Assembly: GCA_020853025.1 (NCBI GenBank)
Contig: JADYZP010000059.1
Span: 1-37,530, forward strand
Source: Burkholderiales bacterium
GTDB lineage: Bacteria; Pseudomonadota; Gammaproteobacteria; Burkholderiales; Casimicrobiaceae
DNA: 37,530 nt
Reading direction: 5' to 3'
Part shown: piece after piece, positions 7,533 through 16,077 of the stretch
How the letters are laid out: every line of letters begins with the position of its first letter
Position numbering within the stretch: position 1 is the first letter of the stretch
Position numbers and translations under genes: made by a program
The notes under the pieces: generated by a model
Databases searched by the model: none
What the model saw: the letters and a program-made list of their open reading frames with translations, nothing else
What the model was told of the DNA's origin: nothing

Positions 7533-9358
7533 TCTTCGGGCCGGCGGCTCTTCGTCGCGCGGGTGTCGAGCTCTTCCCAGCGACCGAAGCGCTCCGCCAG
7601 CAAGCCTTCGATTGCGGTTGCGCGCAGCCGGTCGGCCTTGATCGCCGCACCTCCGCGACGATGATAATCGGGCGCATTCATTTGTCGCGTCAGCGCGAGC
7701 TGTTCATTCTCCAGCGCTTCGATCTCCGCGGGCAAGGCGTCGAGCTCGCGCTGCTCGCGCAATGAGAGCTTGGCACCCGCGCGCGGCGCAGTACGCGATG
7801 GCGGCGGCGCGGTTTTTGCCGTAGGCGGCATCTCCGGCGGCACTTCCGCTGGCCGCTGCGCCACCCAGTCACTGTAGCCGCCGACGTATTCCTTCCAGCG
7901 TCCGTCGCCCTCGGCCACCAGCGTCTGCGTGACGACGTTGTCGAGAAACCGGCGGTCGTGGCTGACCAGCAGCAGCGTGCCCGGATACGCCTGCAGAGTC
8001 TCCTCGAGGAGCTCGAGCGACTCGATATCGAGATCGTTGGTCGGCTCGTCGAGCACCAGCAGGTTCGCCGGCAGCGCGAACAGGCGCGCCAGCAGCAGAC
8101 GATTCCGCTCGCCGCCCGACAACAGCTTGACTGGCGCGTTCGCGCGCTGTGGTGCGAACAGGAATTCGGACAGGTACGACAGCACGTGCTTGCGGCCGGA
8201 CGCCGTCTCGATCCACTCCGCGCCGGGGCTGATGGTATCGGCCAGCGTACGTTCGGGATCGAGCTGTGCGCGCATCTGGTCGAAATAGGCGACCTGCAGC
8301 CGCGTTCCCCGCCGGACGCTACCGCTGTCGGGCGGCAAGCTGCCGAGCATCAGCTTCAGGAGCGTCGACTTGCCGGCGCCGTTGGGACCGATCAGTCCCA
8401 GCCGGTCGCCGCGCAACACGCGCAGGTCGAGATCGCGCACCACCGCGCGCTCGCCAAAGCACTTGCAAACCCCTTCCAGCTCGACGACCAGCTTGCCCGA
8501 ACGCTCGCCTGCCTCGAGTGTCAACTTCACCTTGCCCAGCCGCTCACGGCGCTCAGCACGCGCCAGGCGCAGCCGCTCGAGCCTGCGCACACGGCCCATG
8601 TCGCGCGTGCGCCGTGCCTCCACACCCTTGCGGATCCACGCCTCTTCCTGCTTCCAGAAGGTGTCGAACTTGCGCTGGGCAACGCTCTCGGCGGCGAGCT
8701 CGTCGGAACGGCGCGCCTCGTAGGCGGCGAAGTTGCCCGGGTACGAGCGCAAAAGGCCGCGGTCGAGCTCGACGATGCGCGTGGTCACGCGGTCGAGGAA
8801 CGCGCGGTCGTGCGTGATCACGATCGACGTCGGCTGCCTGCGCAGCAGATCCTCGACCAGCGTGATGCCATCGAGGTCCAGGTGGTTGGTGGGTTCGTCG
8901 AGCAGCAGCAGGTCGGGCGTCAGCGCGAAGGCCAGTGCCAGCGCGGCACGCTTTCTCTCGCCACCCGACGCCGATTCCGGTGCCGTCGCCTCGCTCAAGC
9001 CAAAGCGATGCAGGAATTCGACCAGACGCGCCTCGATCCGCCAGCGCTCGCGTTCGTCGTGCGAATGATCGGCCACGGCAAGCCCGCCGCGCAGCGCCAG
9101 GCTTTCGCGCAACGTGGATGCCGGAGGCAGTTCGGGCTCCTGTTCGACGAGCACCACGCGCATGCTGTCGGAGCGCTGCAGCTCGCCATCGTCGAGCTGC
9201 GTGTGGCCCGCGATCACCGCCAGCAACGACGATTTGCCGGTGCCGTTGCGGCCGATGAGGCCGATGCGTTCACCGCTGTCGACCGTCAGCGAAGCGCGAT
9301 CGAGCAGCGGATGCATGCCGAAGGCGAGTTCGGCGTCGCGGAGGGTCAACAGAGGCAT
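7529..9358 (-). CDS. uup: ABC-F family ATP-binding protein (Uup-like)
   Basis: 609 residues with two ABC ATPase domains and no membrane domain. Walker A motifs are GRNGTGKSS (residues 36-44) and GPNGAGKST (about 350); signature motifs SGGERKRAALA and SGGERNRLLLA, and two LLDEPTNHLDLD-type Walker B segments, are present. A charged linker separates the domains, and a C-terminal coiled-coil (about 535-600: LREQRELDALPAEIEALENE) is typical of Uup. ABC-F proteins act on the ribosome or, for Uup, also bind branched DNA. The open frame extends upstream to 9484, but the extension translates a palindromic repeat, so the ATG at 9358 (MPLLTLRDAEL, start of homology) was chosen. Convergent with kefB, sharing TTAG at 7529-7532. 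Confidence 0.9.
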   Translation of the reverse strand: MPLLTLRDAELAFGMHPLLDRASLTVDSGERIGLIGRNGTGKSSLLAVIAGHTQLDDGELQRSDSMRVVLVEQEPELPPASTLRESLALRGGLAVADHSHDERERWRIEARLVEFLHRFGLSEATAPESASGGERKRAALALAFALTPDLLLLDEPTNHLDLDGITLVEDLLRRQPTSIVITHDRAFLDRVTTRIVELDRGLLRSYPGNFAAYEARRSDELAAESVAQRKFDTFWKQEEAWIRKGVEARRTRDMGRVRRLERLRLARAERRERLGKVKLTLEAGERSGKLVVELEGVCKCFGERAVVRDLDLRVLRGDRLGLIGPNGAGKSTLLKLMLGSLPPDSGSVRRGTRLQVAYFDQMRAQLDPERTLADTISPGAEWIETASGRKHVLSYLSEFLFAPQRANAPVKLLSGGERNRLLLARLFALPANLLVLDEPTNDLDIESLELLEETLQAYPGTLLLVSHDRRFLDNVVTQTLVAEGDGRWKEYVGGYSDWVAQRPAEVPPEMPPTAKTAPPPSRTAPRAGAKLSLREQRELDALPAEIEALENEQLALTRQMNAPDYHRRGGAAIKADRLRATAIEGLLAERFGRWEELDTRATKSRRPED

Positions 9359-9389
9359 CGGATGGGCGTTTTCGGCAGCAACCCGGAGG

Positions 9390-9490
9390 GAACGAGTGGC
9401 ATGGGGCGCCACTCTTTGTTGCGCTCCTCGCAAAGGCTGCCAGCCTTTGCGTCGTCGGCTGCCGCGATTGGCGCCCCATGCCACTCGTTC
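9390..9490. repeat. 101-bp inverted repeat with nested palindrome
   Basis: A perfect 22-bp inverted repeat has arms at 9390-9411 and 9469-9490 (core GGCATGGGGCGCC in the left arm). Inside it sits a second perfect palindrome, 10-bp arms at 9430-9439 and 9441-9450 (GCAAAGGCTG and its complement) separated by one base. There is no gene inside. It lies 31 bp upstream of the uup start and so falls in the probable uup leader. It is either a REP/MITE-like intergenic element or a regulatory structure; I favour a dispersed element. Confidence 0.75.
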
Positions 9491-9615
9491 GCGATTGTGT
9501 TCATAGCGTTAACAGGCCCTAAACAGGGGCGAGGCCTTCTGCCGGAACATCCTGCGCGAGCCCGCAGCGCAGTTGCGAGCGTTCCTGCGCCGGCACTCCG
9601 CGAACCGCCATGCGC

Positions 9616-11130
9616 CTATGCGCTCAGCCGCCGCGGGTCGAGGTAGTGCTGCCGGTACGATTCGAAGGGCATCGTGTCGCCCGCTTCGATCGCCTGCTGT
9701 CGGCCACGCGATTCCTGCGCCAGCCGCGCATGGCGCTCGACGAGTTCGGCGGACAGCGGCAGCACACGGATCGTGTCGCGGTGGCGCTGCGACTGCGCGA
9801 GGACGAATCGCGGAAACGAATTTTCGTAGTCCTGCGCCATCGCCTGCAGCACACGCGCCGATGGCGTCGACGTCGGTTCGTCGACTGCGCTGCGCGCGCG
9901 CGCCAGCGCTGCCGAATACGCGTTGGTCGCGTTGGCGGTATCGAGCGCATCGGCCACGGGGGCGCATTCGTCGAGCAGCTCGCGCCCCCAGTCGGCGAGC
10001 GTCGACTTCTCGCGTCCGCGTTCAAGCAGAAGGCCCGGTTCGCGGCCACGCGACGCGACGCGCTGCTGGTTGCGGGCGTTCGCCGCTATCGCCTGCGCAT
10101 CGTCGTCCGGACTATCGGAGAGCAGCGAGTACAGCAGGTAGACGTCGAGCATGCGCATCGTTTCCGCATCGATGCCCACCGGCAGGAAGGGGTCGAGGTC
10201 CATCAGACGCACCTCTACGTACTCGACACCGCGTTCGCGCAAAGCGTGCAGCGGCCGCTCGCCCCGGCCGATGATCCGCTTGGGGCGTATCGTGCCGTAG
10301 AACTCGTTCTCGATCTGCAGCAGCGTCGTCGATAGCTGGCGGTAGTCCTCGCCTTCGCGTACACCGATTTTCTCGTAGGCTGGATACGGTCGAGTCAGCG
10401 CATCCTGCAGAGAGTCAGCGTAGCCCTCGAGGCTGTTGTAGCTGACCGCGAGCGAGGACTGCGCGTCACTCTGGTAACCCAGGCGCCCCATGCGCAGCGA
10501 CGTCGCGAACGGCAGGTAGAAGGTGTCGTCGCGCAACTTTTGCAGCTCGTGCGGCCGACCTTCGACAAAGCATGCGCAGACGGCGGGTGAGGCGCCGAAC
10601 AGGTAGAGCAGCAGCCATGAATGGCGCCTGAAGTTGCGGATCAGTGCGAAATAGGCGTCGTCGGATAGCGGACCGGGCACCGAGAAGTTGTAGTGGATGC
10701 CCGAAATCGTCTGCATGCGCCGGCCATAACGATGCGCAAGTCCCGTGCGGTAGACATGCTTCAAGCGGCCGATGTTGGACGTACCGTAGTTGCCGATCGG
10801 AATGGCGTCGTCGTCGGGCAGGCTGCAAGGCATGCTCGCGCACCACAGCAACTCGTCCCCGATCGCACCGTAGACGATCTGGTGGATCTCGGTGAGCTCG
10901 CGCGCGCATGCCGCACCGGTCGCATGCACGCCGGTGATGAGCTCCAGCTGCGACTCGGAAAAATCGGTGGTGACCTGCGGGTGAGTGAGCGCGGAACCGA
11001 GCGCCACCGGATGCGGCGTCATCGCGAGTGCGCCATCGGGGCGCACGCGCAGGCTCTCCTTCTCGACGCCGCGCCGGAGGCCGCTGAGGACGTTGCGGGG
11101 CAGCGCGTCCAGGCGTCGACGATCAAGCAT
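9616..11130 (-). CDS. gshA: Glutamate-cysteine ligase (gamma-glutamylcysteine synthetase)
   Basis: 504 residues, similar to the 518-residue E. coli enzyme. It catalyses the ATP-dependent joining of glutamate and cysteine, the first and rate-limiting step of glutathione synthesis, in the cytoplasm. Recognisable conserved blocks of the proteobacterial type-1 family: GVEKESLRV near residue 22, TDFSESQLELIT, GTSNIGRLKHVYRTGL, ISGIHYNFS, and QIENEFYGTIRPKR with the following EYVEVRLMDLDPF. No frameshift or truncation was seen. The start at 11130 has only a weak ribosome binding site. The 264-bp gap to the divergent hydrolase gene should hold its promoter, but no clear one is visible. The second glutathione gene, gshB, is not in the window. 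Confidence 0.93.
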   Translation of the reverse strand: MLDRRRLDALPRNVLSGLRRGVEKESLRVRPDGALAMTPHPVALGSALTHPQVTTDFSESQLELITGVHATGAACARELTEIHQIVYGAIGDELLWCASMPCSLPDDDAIPIGNYGTSNIGRLKHVYRTGLAHRYGRRMQTISGIHYNFSVPGPLSDDAYFALIRNFRRHSWLLLYLFGASPAVCACFVEGRPHELQKLRDDTFYLPFATSLRMGRLGYQSDAQSSLAVSYNSLEGYADSLQDALTRPYPAYEKIGVREGEDYRQLSTTLLQIENEFYGTIRPKRIIGRGERPLHALRERGVEYVEVRLMDLDPFLPVGIDAETMRMLDVYLLYSLLSDSPDDDAQAIAANARNQQRVASRGREPGLLLERGREKSTLADWGRELLDECAPVADALDTANATNAYSAALARARSAVDEPTSTPSARVLQAMAQDYENSFPRFVLAQSQRHRDTIRVLPLSAELVERHARLAQESRGRQQAIEAGDTMPFESYRQHYLDPRRLSA

Positions 11131-11394
11131 GAGGCAGCCGATCGCAGCGCGGCGACGACAGGCAGCACGACCGCGACGGTGTTCGTGCGACGTGAATCAG
11201 GAGGGGTGGCATCGCGATTCCGGGCGGTGATCAGCCGGTGATTGTATTACGTTCATGCGACGCGCTTCGAATCGATGCGCGCCAGTGGCGTACCGGCGGC
11301 TGTCCGGTGATGTGCCGCAGCGCGGCGAGCGGCGCGGAAAATGCATGGTCAAGCGGACCGCAATTGGGCATCATGTCATGAATAGAAGACTCTC

Positions 11395-12237
11395 ATGTCA
11401 ACGCCGTCATGCCGGCGGCGGAACCGGAATCACGATCTCAACGTGTGGATGATTGCTGCCGTCGCCGTCGCCGTGTTGGCGATCCCCGCCGCTGCGTGGT
11501 TCGCGCAGCAGCGTCTGATCTTCTTCCCGCAGCCCGTGGTGTCGACGGCGCACCTGCCGCCGCGCGCCGCGCCATTCGCCGTCACAGCAGCCGACGGAAC
11601 GCAACTGCGTGGCTGGATCGTTCCGGGGTCGGCGTCCCCCGCGCAAACCATCGTCTACTTCGGAGGCAACGCGGAAGAGGTTTCGTGGACGCTCGCCGAT
11701 GCCCGTTTTCCGGGCGAATGGTCACGGGTCGCGTTCAACTATCGCGGCTATGGCGAGAGCGAAGGCACACCCGGTGAGCGCGCGCTGCTGGCCGACGGGC
11801 TCGCGATCCACGACACCGTTGCGGCGCACGACAACGTCGACCGCACGCGCATCGTCGTTTTCGGGCGCAGCCTCGGCACCGCGGTCGCCGCACACGTCGC
11901 CGCGCATCGACCGGTCGCCGGTGTCGTTCTCGTCTCTCCCTACGACAGCATCGCGGCCGTCGGTAGTCATCACTATCCATGGCTGCCGGTGTCGTTGTTG
12001 TTGCGGCACCGCTTCGAGGCGACGCGTGATGCGCGCCGGGCGTCGGCGGCGATGCTGGCGATCGTGGCGAGCAGCGATTCGATCATCCCGAACGAGCGCT
12101 CGCGTGCGCTGTACGACGCATGGGCGGGCCCCAAGCGCTGGCTGGTCGTCGACGAGGCCGACCACAATACGCTGGGTGCGACGCGCGAGTTCTGGGAAGG
12201 CGTCGCGCAGTTTCTGGCGGAAGTGCAGCGGCGCTGA
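11395..12237 (+). CDS. Membrane-anchored alpha/beta hydrolase
   Basis: 280 residues. An N-terminal stretch rich in Arg is followed by one hydrophobic segment (about 19-36), suggesting a signal anchor. The rest is an alpha/beta hydrolase of the Bem46/YfhR type: FNYRGYGESEG, a nucleophile elbow GRSLG, an acid at SSDSIIPNE and a terminal histidine in EADHNTLG, in the right order for a Ser-Asp-His triad. Substrate is unknown; family members are esterases, thioesterases or lysophospholipases. An internal ATG at 11449 would remove the charged leader; the upstream start was preferred because AGAAGA precedes it and the basic residues suit an anchor. It is divergent from gshA and convergent with a GNAT gene. 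Confidence 0.75.
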   Translation: MSTPSCRRRNRNHDLNVWMIAAVAVAVLAIPAAAWFAQQRLIFFPQPVVSTAHLPPRAAPFAVTAADGTQLRGWIVPGSASPAQTIVYFGGNAEEVSWTLADARFPGEWSRVAFNYRGYGESEGTPGERALLADGLAIHDTVAAHDNVDRTRIVVFGRSLGTAVAAHVAAHRPVAGVVLVSPYDSIAAVGSHHYPWLPVSLLLRHRFEATRDARRASAAMLAIVASSDSIIPNERSRALYDAWAGPKRWLVVDEADHNTLGATREFWEGVAQFLAEVQRR

Positions 12238-12279
12238 AGCGCCGACGAAGCCGGAACTGATCGGGCCGGCGCCCGCCGG

Positions 12280-12792
12280 TCACCGGCGGTCGAAGGTCGG
12301 CGGTTGCCACACCGGCAGCGCCGCGTCCGGAGCACGAAGCAACCGGAGCATCCGCACCGCCGACTCGCGTCCGCGGTAGTAGCCGGACACGCGCAGCGTC
12401 TGTTCGAATCCCGCGCTCCGATAGAGCGCGAAGGCCGCCGCGTTGGCGGCACGCAGTTCGACGTGAACCGACGCCGCACCCGCTGTACGCGCCGACTCGA
12501 GCAACCAGTCGAGCATCGCGCGCGCAATGCCCTGTCGATGGTGCGACTGGCCAACCGCGAGCAGCACCAGGTGCGCCCGGTCGTCGCCGAAGGTCATGAT
12601 CGCGAAGCCGGCGATCAGCGATACGTCGCGCGCGACCAACGCCACGGTTTCCGGGTCGGCGATCATCTTCGCGACGCGTTCGTCCCGGTACTCCCAGCCC
12701 AGGCCCGACTCGATCAGGTCGCGCGACATCGCAGCGATCGCCCGCGCATCGCCGGGTTCTGCAAGGTGCAGTGCAAATTCAGTGCGTGCCAT
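12280..12792 (-). CDS. GNAT family N-acetyltransferase (RimI-like)
   Basis: 170 residues with the GNAT fold. The acetyl-CoA binding motif is VGQSHHRQGIARAMLDWLL (about residues 79-97; the Q/R-x-x-G-x-G/A loop), preceded by the beta-strand AHLVLLAV. It is followed by NAAAFALYRSAGFEQTLRV, typical of RimI-like acetyltransferases that modify N-termini or small amines. The target is not predictable. The ATG at 12792 is where homology starts; the open frame runs on upstream to 13128 but without recognisable content. It is divergent from the rhomboid gene across a 178-bp gap in which no clear promoter was identified. Confidence 0.8.
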   Translation of the reverse strand: MARTEFALHLAEPGDARAIAAMSRDLIESGLGWEYRDERVAKMIADPETVALVARDVSLIAGFAIMTFGDDRAHLVLLAVGQSHHRQGIARAMLDWLLESARTAGAASVHVELRAANAAAFALYRSAGFEQTLRVSGYYRGRESAVRMLRLLRAPDAALPVWQPPTFDRR

Positions 12793-12970
12793 CCGACGCC
12801 AAATATAGTGCGAAACCGCGCGGATGGAAACCGCGGCAATGTCGAATCGCGAATGCAGCCATTGGTGACGGGGAGACCGCTCGCGAGTTTGCCGAGGTCG
12901 ACGACAATGACGCCATGTGTCCCGAAACAGGCACAATTGCGACTTCGCCCCGAAATTCGCTGCGTCGCCC

Positions 12971-13567
12971 ATGCCTCCCATCACTCTCGCCCTCGTCGTC
13001 GCCAACGTCGCCGTCTTCCTGCTGCAATCGCTGGCGCCCGATTTGCTCCTCCATTTCGCGCTGTGGCCGCTGGGAGCCGAACGTGCCAGCGGTGGCCAGG
13101 TCAGCTTCGAGGCTTGGCAAATCGTCACTTACGGATTCATGCATGGCGGGTTGCTGCATCTCGGGTTCAACATGTTCGCTCTGTACATGTTCGGCGGCGC
13201 GATGGAGCAGGTCGTCGGCCCGCGACGCTATCTCAACTACTACCTGGTCTGCATCGTCGCGGCGGCCCTCGCCCAGCTGCTGGTGACGTGGCTGCTGGGC
13301 GGCCTGTACCCGACGGTGGGCGCGTCCGGCGGCGTGTTTGGCCTGTTGCTCGCCTACGCCGTCTACTTTCCGCACAACAAGGTGATGCTGCTCATCCTGC
13401 CCGTCCCGATCCCGTCGCGCGTGTTCGTCGTCATTTATGCGGCGATCGAACTCTACCTTGGGGTCACCGGTTCGGCGTCGGGCGTTGCGCATTTTGCGCA
13501 CCTGGGCGGCCTGGTCGGCGGCGGCGTGATGCTCTACTACTGGCGCAATTTCGGGCGGCGGCGTTAA
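12971..13567 (+). CDS. Rhomboid family intramembrane serine protease
   Basis: 198 residues with six hydrophobic segments, the size of a minimal bacterial rhomboid. Catalytic features are visible: HGGLLHLGFNMFALY in loop 1/helix 2, the serine in GASGGVFG (helix 4), and the histidine in AHFAHLGGLVGG (helix 6). Rhomboids cleave transmembrane segments of substrate proteins inside the inner membrane. The ATG at 12971 was chosen because hydrophobic helix 1 begins at once; an upstream in-frame start at 12917 would add a polar leader. The gene is monocistronic between a divergent GNAT gene and convergent dinB, so the substrate cannot be inferred from neighbours. Confidence 0.88.
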   Translation: MPPITLALVVANVAVFLLQSLAPDLLLHFALWPLGAERASGGQVSFEAWQIVTYGFMHGGLLHLGFNMFALYMFGGAMEQVVGPRRYLNYYLVCIVAAALAQLLVTWLLGGLYPTVGASGGVFGLLLAYAVYFPHNKVMLLILPVPIPSRVFVVIYAAIELYLGVTGSASGVAHFAHLGGLVGGGVMLYYWRNFGRRR

Positions 13568-13656
13568 GGGTGTGACGCACGCCACGCGCGCTCGGAGGTC
13601 AGCGGCACCTACGGCGTGTCGACCTCCGCACCCAACCCCGCTGCGGCAAGCGCCCT

Positions 13657-13702
13657 TTCGGCTGAGCGGCGTACGTCCATTCGGCTAAGCGGCGTGCTCC
13701 CC
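13657..13702. repeat. 23-bp tandem repeat overlapping the 3' end of dinB
   Basis: Two adjacent imperfect 23-bp units (13657-13679 and 13680-13702) share TTCGGCT-R-AGCGGCGT, with a truncated third copy beginning at 13703 (TTCGGATG). The second unit contains the dinB stop codon and its last codons, so the repeat has probably changed the C-terminus of the polymerase. Confidence 0.55.
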
Positions 13703-14953
13703 TTCGGATGGGCCCGCGGCCGGCGTCAGCGTTCCGATGCGCACGCCGAGCAGGCGGATGCGCCGTTCGAGCGCGATGCGCTTCACGCATTCGGTCGCCG
13801 CGTCGCGTATCGCCTGTGCGTCCTGCGTCGGCGCAGCGATCGTCCGATCGCGGGTCACCGTCCGGAAGTTGTCGAAGCGCAGCTTGACGCCGATGGTGCG
13901 GCCAGCGTAGCCCTTGCGCCGCAGGTCGCCGGCAAGCTGTCGGCACAAGTCCGTGAAGATTCGCGAAAGTTCGTCGCGGTCGCGCGCCACCGACAGATCG
14001 CGCTCGAAGGTGATCTCGCGGCTGATCGACCGCGGCTCGGAGGACGTCACGACTTCGCGCTGGTCGTGCCCGTTCGCCGCTTCGTGCAGCCACGCGCCGT
14101 AGTTGCGGCCGAACTGGTCGATGAGCCACGCGAGCTCGGCGCGAGCGAGCGCGCCGATGGTCGTGATGCCGAGGGCGTCGAGCTTCGCACCCGCCTTCGG
14201 TCCGATGCCGTTGATCCGGCGCGGCGGCAGCGGCCAGATGCGCGTCGGGACGTCGTCGAGACGCAGCAGCGTCAAGCCGTCGGGCTTGTCGAGTTCGGAC
14301 GCAATCTTGGCGATCAGCTTGTTGGGCGCGACTGCGACCGAGCAGGTCAGACCGGTAGCCTCGCGCACCGCCGCCTTCAGCGCTTTTGCGACGTCGCGCG
14401 CGCGCCACCACGCGTCGCTCTCCGTTTCGCGCTCCCGCTGCGCGTCGCCGGAGTTGCGGCCGTCGGCCTCCGGCAGCGCGTCGTCGTCGGCCGCCACCTC
14501 GGGCCAGGGGTCGGCGCCCGGTGGACGCACGTCGGTGAGGTCGATATAGATCTCGTCGATACCCCGATCCTCGATGCGCGGCGCGATGCTCGCCGCCGCC
14601 GCCTTGAACAGGCGCGAATAGCGGCGGTAGGCGTCGAAGTCGGTTGGCAGCAGGATGGCCTGCGGCGCCAGTGCCGCAGCCTTCATCAGCCCCTGCGCCG
14701 AGTGCAGGCCCAGCGCACGCGCCTCGTAGGTGGCGGTGGTGGCGACGCCGCGCCCGACGTAGCCGGACAGCGTGGCGAAGCGTCGCGTCACCCGCCCGGT
14801 GGCGGGGTCGACGGCTTCCTCGGGTTGGTGGCGCCGGCCGCCGCCGATGACGACCGGCTTGCCGCGCAGTTCCGGGTAGCGCAAAAGCTCAACCGACGCG
14901 TAGAACGCGTCCATATCGAGGTGCGCGATGAGGCGTGGCGGGGTCGCGGGCAT
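13685..14953 (-). CDS. dinB: DNA polymerase IV (Y-family translesion polymerase)
   Basis: 422 residues, longer than the 351-residue E. coli enzyme. Palm-domain acidic residues are Asp13 in HLDMDAFYASVE and Asp133-Glu134 in GIDEIYID. The thumb helix-hairpin-helix (INGIGPKAGAKLDALGI) and the little finger (about 300-405) follow. Extra length comes from an insert at about residues 40-65 and another at about 140-185 (acidic/polar, DPWPEVAADDDALPEADG). Pol IV copies past damaged bases and is usually SOS-induced; no LexA box was recognised in the short upstream gap. The C-terminus ends GPSEGEHAA and lacks the usual beta-clamp motif near the end (QL-x-LF type), and it overlaps a 23-bp tandem repeat. 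Confidence 0.9.
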   Translation of the reverse strand: MPATPPRLIAHLDMDAFYASVELLRYPELRGKPVVIGGGRRHQPEEAVDPATGRVTRRFATLSGYVGRGVATTATYEARALGLHSAQGLMKAAALAPQAILLPTDFDAYRRYSRLFKAAAASIAPRIEDRGIDEIYIDLTDVRPPGADPWPEVAADDDALPEADGRNSGDAQRERETESDAWWRARDVAKALKAAVREATGLTCSVAVAPNKLIAKIASELDKPDGLTLLRLDDVPTRIWPLPPRRINGIGPKAGAKLDALGITTIGALARAELAWLIDQFGRNYGAWLHEAANGHDQREVVTSSEPRSISREITFERDLSVARDRDELSRIFTDLCRQLAGDLRRKGYAGRTIGVKLRFDNFRTVTRDRTIAAPTQDAQAIRDAATECVKRIALERRIRLLGVRIGTLTPAAGPSEGEHAA

Positions 14954-15028
14954 GATGCGATGCGCGACCGGGACGCGGCCGGCGCCGTCATCTTACGCCG
15001 CACAGTGACGACGACGTCACAGACAAAG

Positions 15029-15868
15029 CTAGTACGACATCAGCACCGGCACCGTCATCGATTGCAGCATCATCCGCGTGACACCGCCGAGCACGACTTC
15101 GGCGAGTCGCGTACGGCTGTAGGCGCCCATCACGATCAGGTCGACCGAAAGGTCGGCGGCTCGCGAAAGCAGCAGATTGCCAACGTCGATATCGTCGGCC
15201 ACTTCGTGGCGCAACTTGGCCTCGATGTCGTGGCGCGCGAGATAGCCGACGATTCCCAAGCCCGAACGTGATTCGCGAACGCTGTTGTCGCCCGGTTGTG
15301 CGACCGACATCACGACGACCTTGTGCGCCCGCTTCAGGAACGGGAGCGCATCGCAGACCGCGCGCGCCGATCCGCGCGTCTCCTTCCAGGCGACGAGCAC
15401 CGTTGCGCCGATGGTGGGGTAGTCACCGAAATGCGGCACCAGCAGCACCGGGCGGCCCGAACCGAGCAGCAACGCATGGACGAGGTCGTTGGCGAAGCCC
15501 GCGTTCTCGTCCGTGGTCAGCGGCTGGCCGACGATGGCGATATCCGCGTAACAGGTATGCAGGACCGCCGCGTCAATGGGGTTGCCTGCGGGCGCGCTGA
15601 AGTTTTGTGCCGTCAGTCCCGCGGCTGCCGTTGCGGCGCGAAAGCGCTGCAGGGCGCGCTCCTGCGCCGCGCCGGATTCGCGCATCCGCCGGTCGACGAC
15701 GGCATCCGGCAGCATCGCCGACGTGAACGGCGTCAGTTCTCGCGTCGGCACTGCGTAGACACCTTCGAGATCGCCGCAGAATGCGCGCGCAAGCTGCGCA
15801 GCCACGGCGAGGCGCCGGTCGCTCTGGTCGCTGTCATCGATATGTACTAGAAATGAACGGTAGCCCAT
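15029..15868 (-). CDS. Universal stress protein (UspA family, tandem domain)
   Basis: 279 residues, about twice the single-domain UspA length, consistent with two fused Usp folds. Residues 1-140 start YRSFLVHIDDSDQSDRRL; residues about 155-279 end with LIVMGAYSRTRLAEVVLGG and VPVLMSY, close to the ATP-binding G-x2-G-x9-G signature of the second domain. Usp proteins are cytoplasmic and induced by starvation or stress; the exact role is unknown. The start at 15868 has GAGGAC upstream at a good distance, and homology begins there; an extended frame to 15949 was rejected. It lies 75 bp downstream of the dinB start on the same strand and could share a transcript with it. Confidence 0.85.
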   Translation of the reverse strand: MGYRSFLVHIDDSDQSDRRLAVAAQLARAFCGDLEGVYAVPTRELTPFTSAMLPDAVVDRRMRESGAAQERALQRFRAATAAAGLTAQNFSAPAGNPIDAAVLHTCYADIAIVGQPLTTDENAGFANDLVHALLLGSGRPVLLVPHFGDYPTIGATVLVAWKETRGSARAVCDALPFLKRAHKVVVMSVAQPGDNSVRESRSGLGIVGYLARHDIEAKLRHEVADDIDVGNLLLSRAADLSVDLIVMGAYSRTRLAEVVLGGVTRMMLQSMTVPVLMSY

Positions 15869-16077
15869 GATGTCCTCGTGAGTGCAAGTTGTGCCATTGT
15901 GCACCCGGCGGCCGCCCGCGAAGTTGATGCGGGTCATGCGCGCCGGCAAGCCCGACGCCGGGCCGCGCGAGCGCTAGAATGCGGGGGTTGCGCCAGCACG
16001 TCGCGAATTTGTTGCCGGCCGGCGGGTGCAACTGCATTGCGCGCCGCAGCGCATCGTCTCCCATCGGAGGATAGCCC

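Noticed and set aside
9359..9484. 42-codon N-terminal extension of the Uup frame
   Set aside because: It translates one arm and the core of the 101-bp inverted repeat; family homology starts at the ATG at 9358.
7958..9646. Long plus-strand open frame of 562 codons
   Set aside because: Antisense shadow of uup; high GC keeps the opposite frame open and the translation is low-complexity Arg/Gln/Ala.
12304..13575. Plus-strand open frame of 423 codons
   Set aside because: Shadow of the GNAT and rhomboid genes in another frame, with an Arg-rich composition typical of wrong-frame GC-rich DNA.
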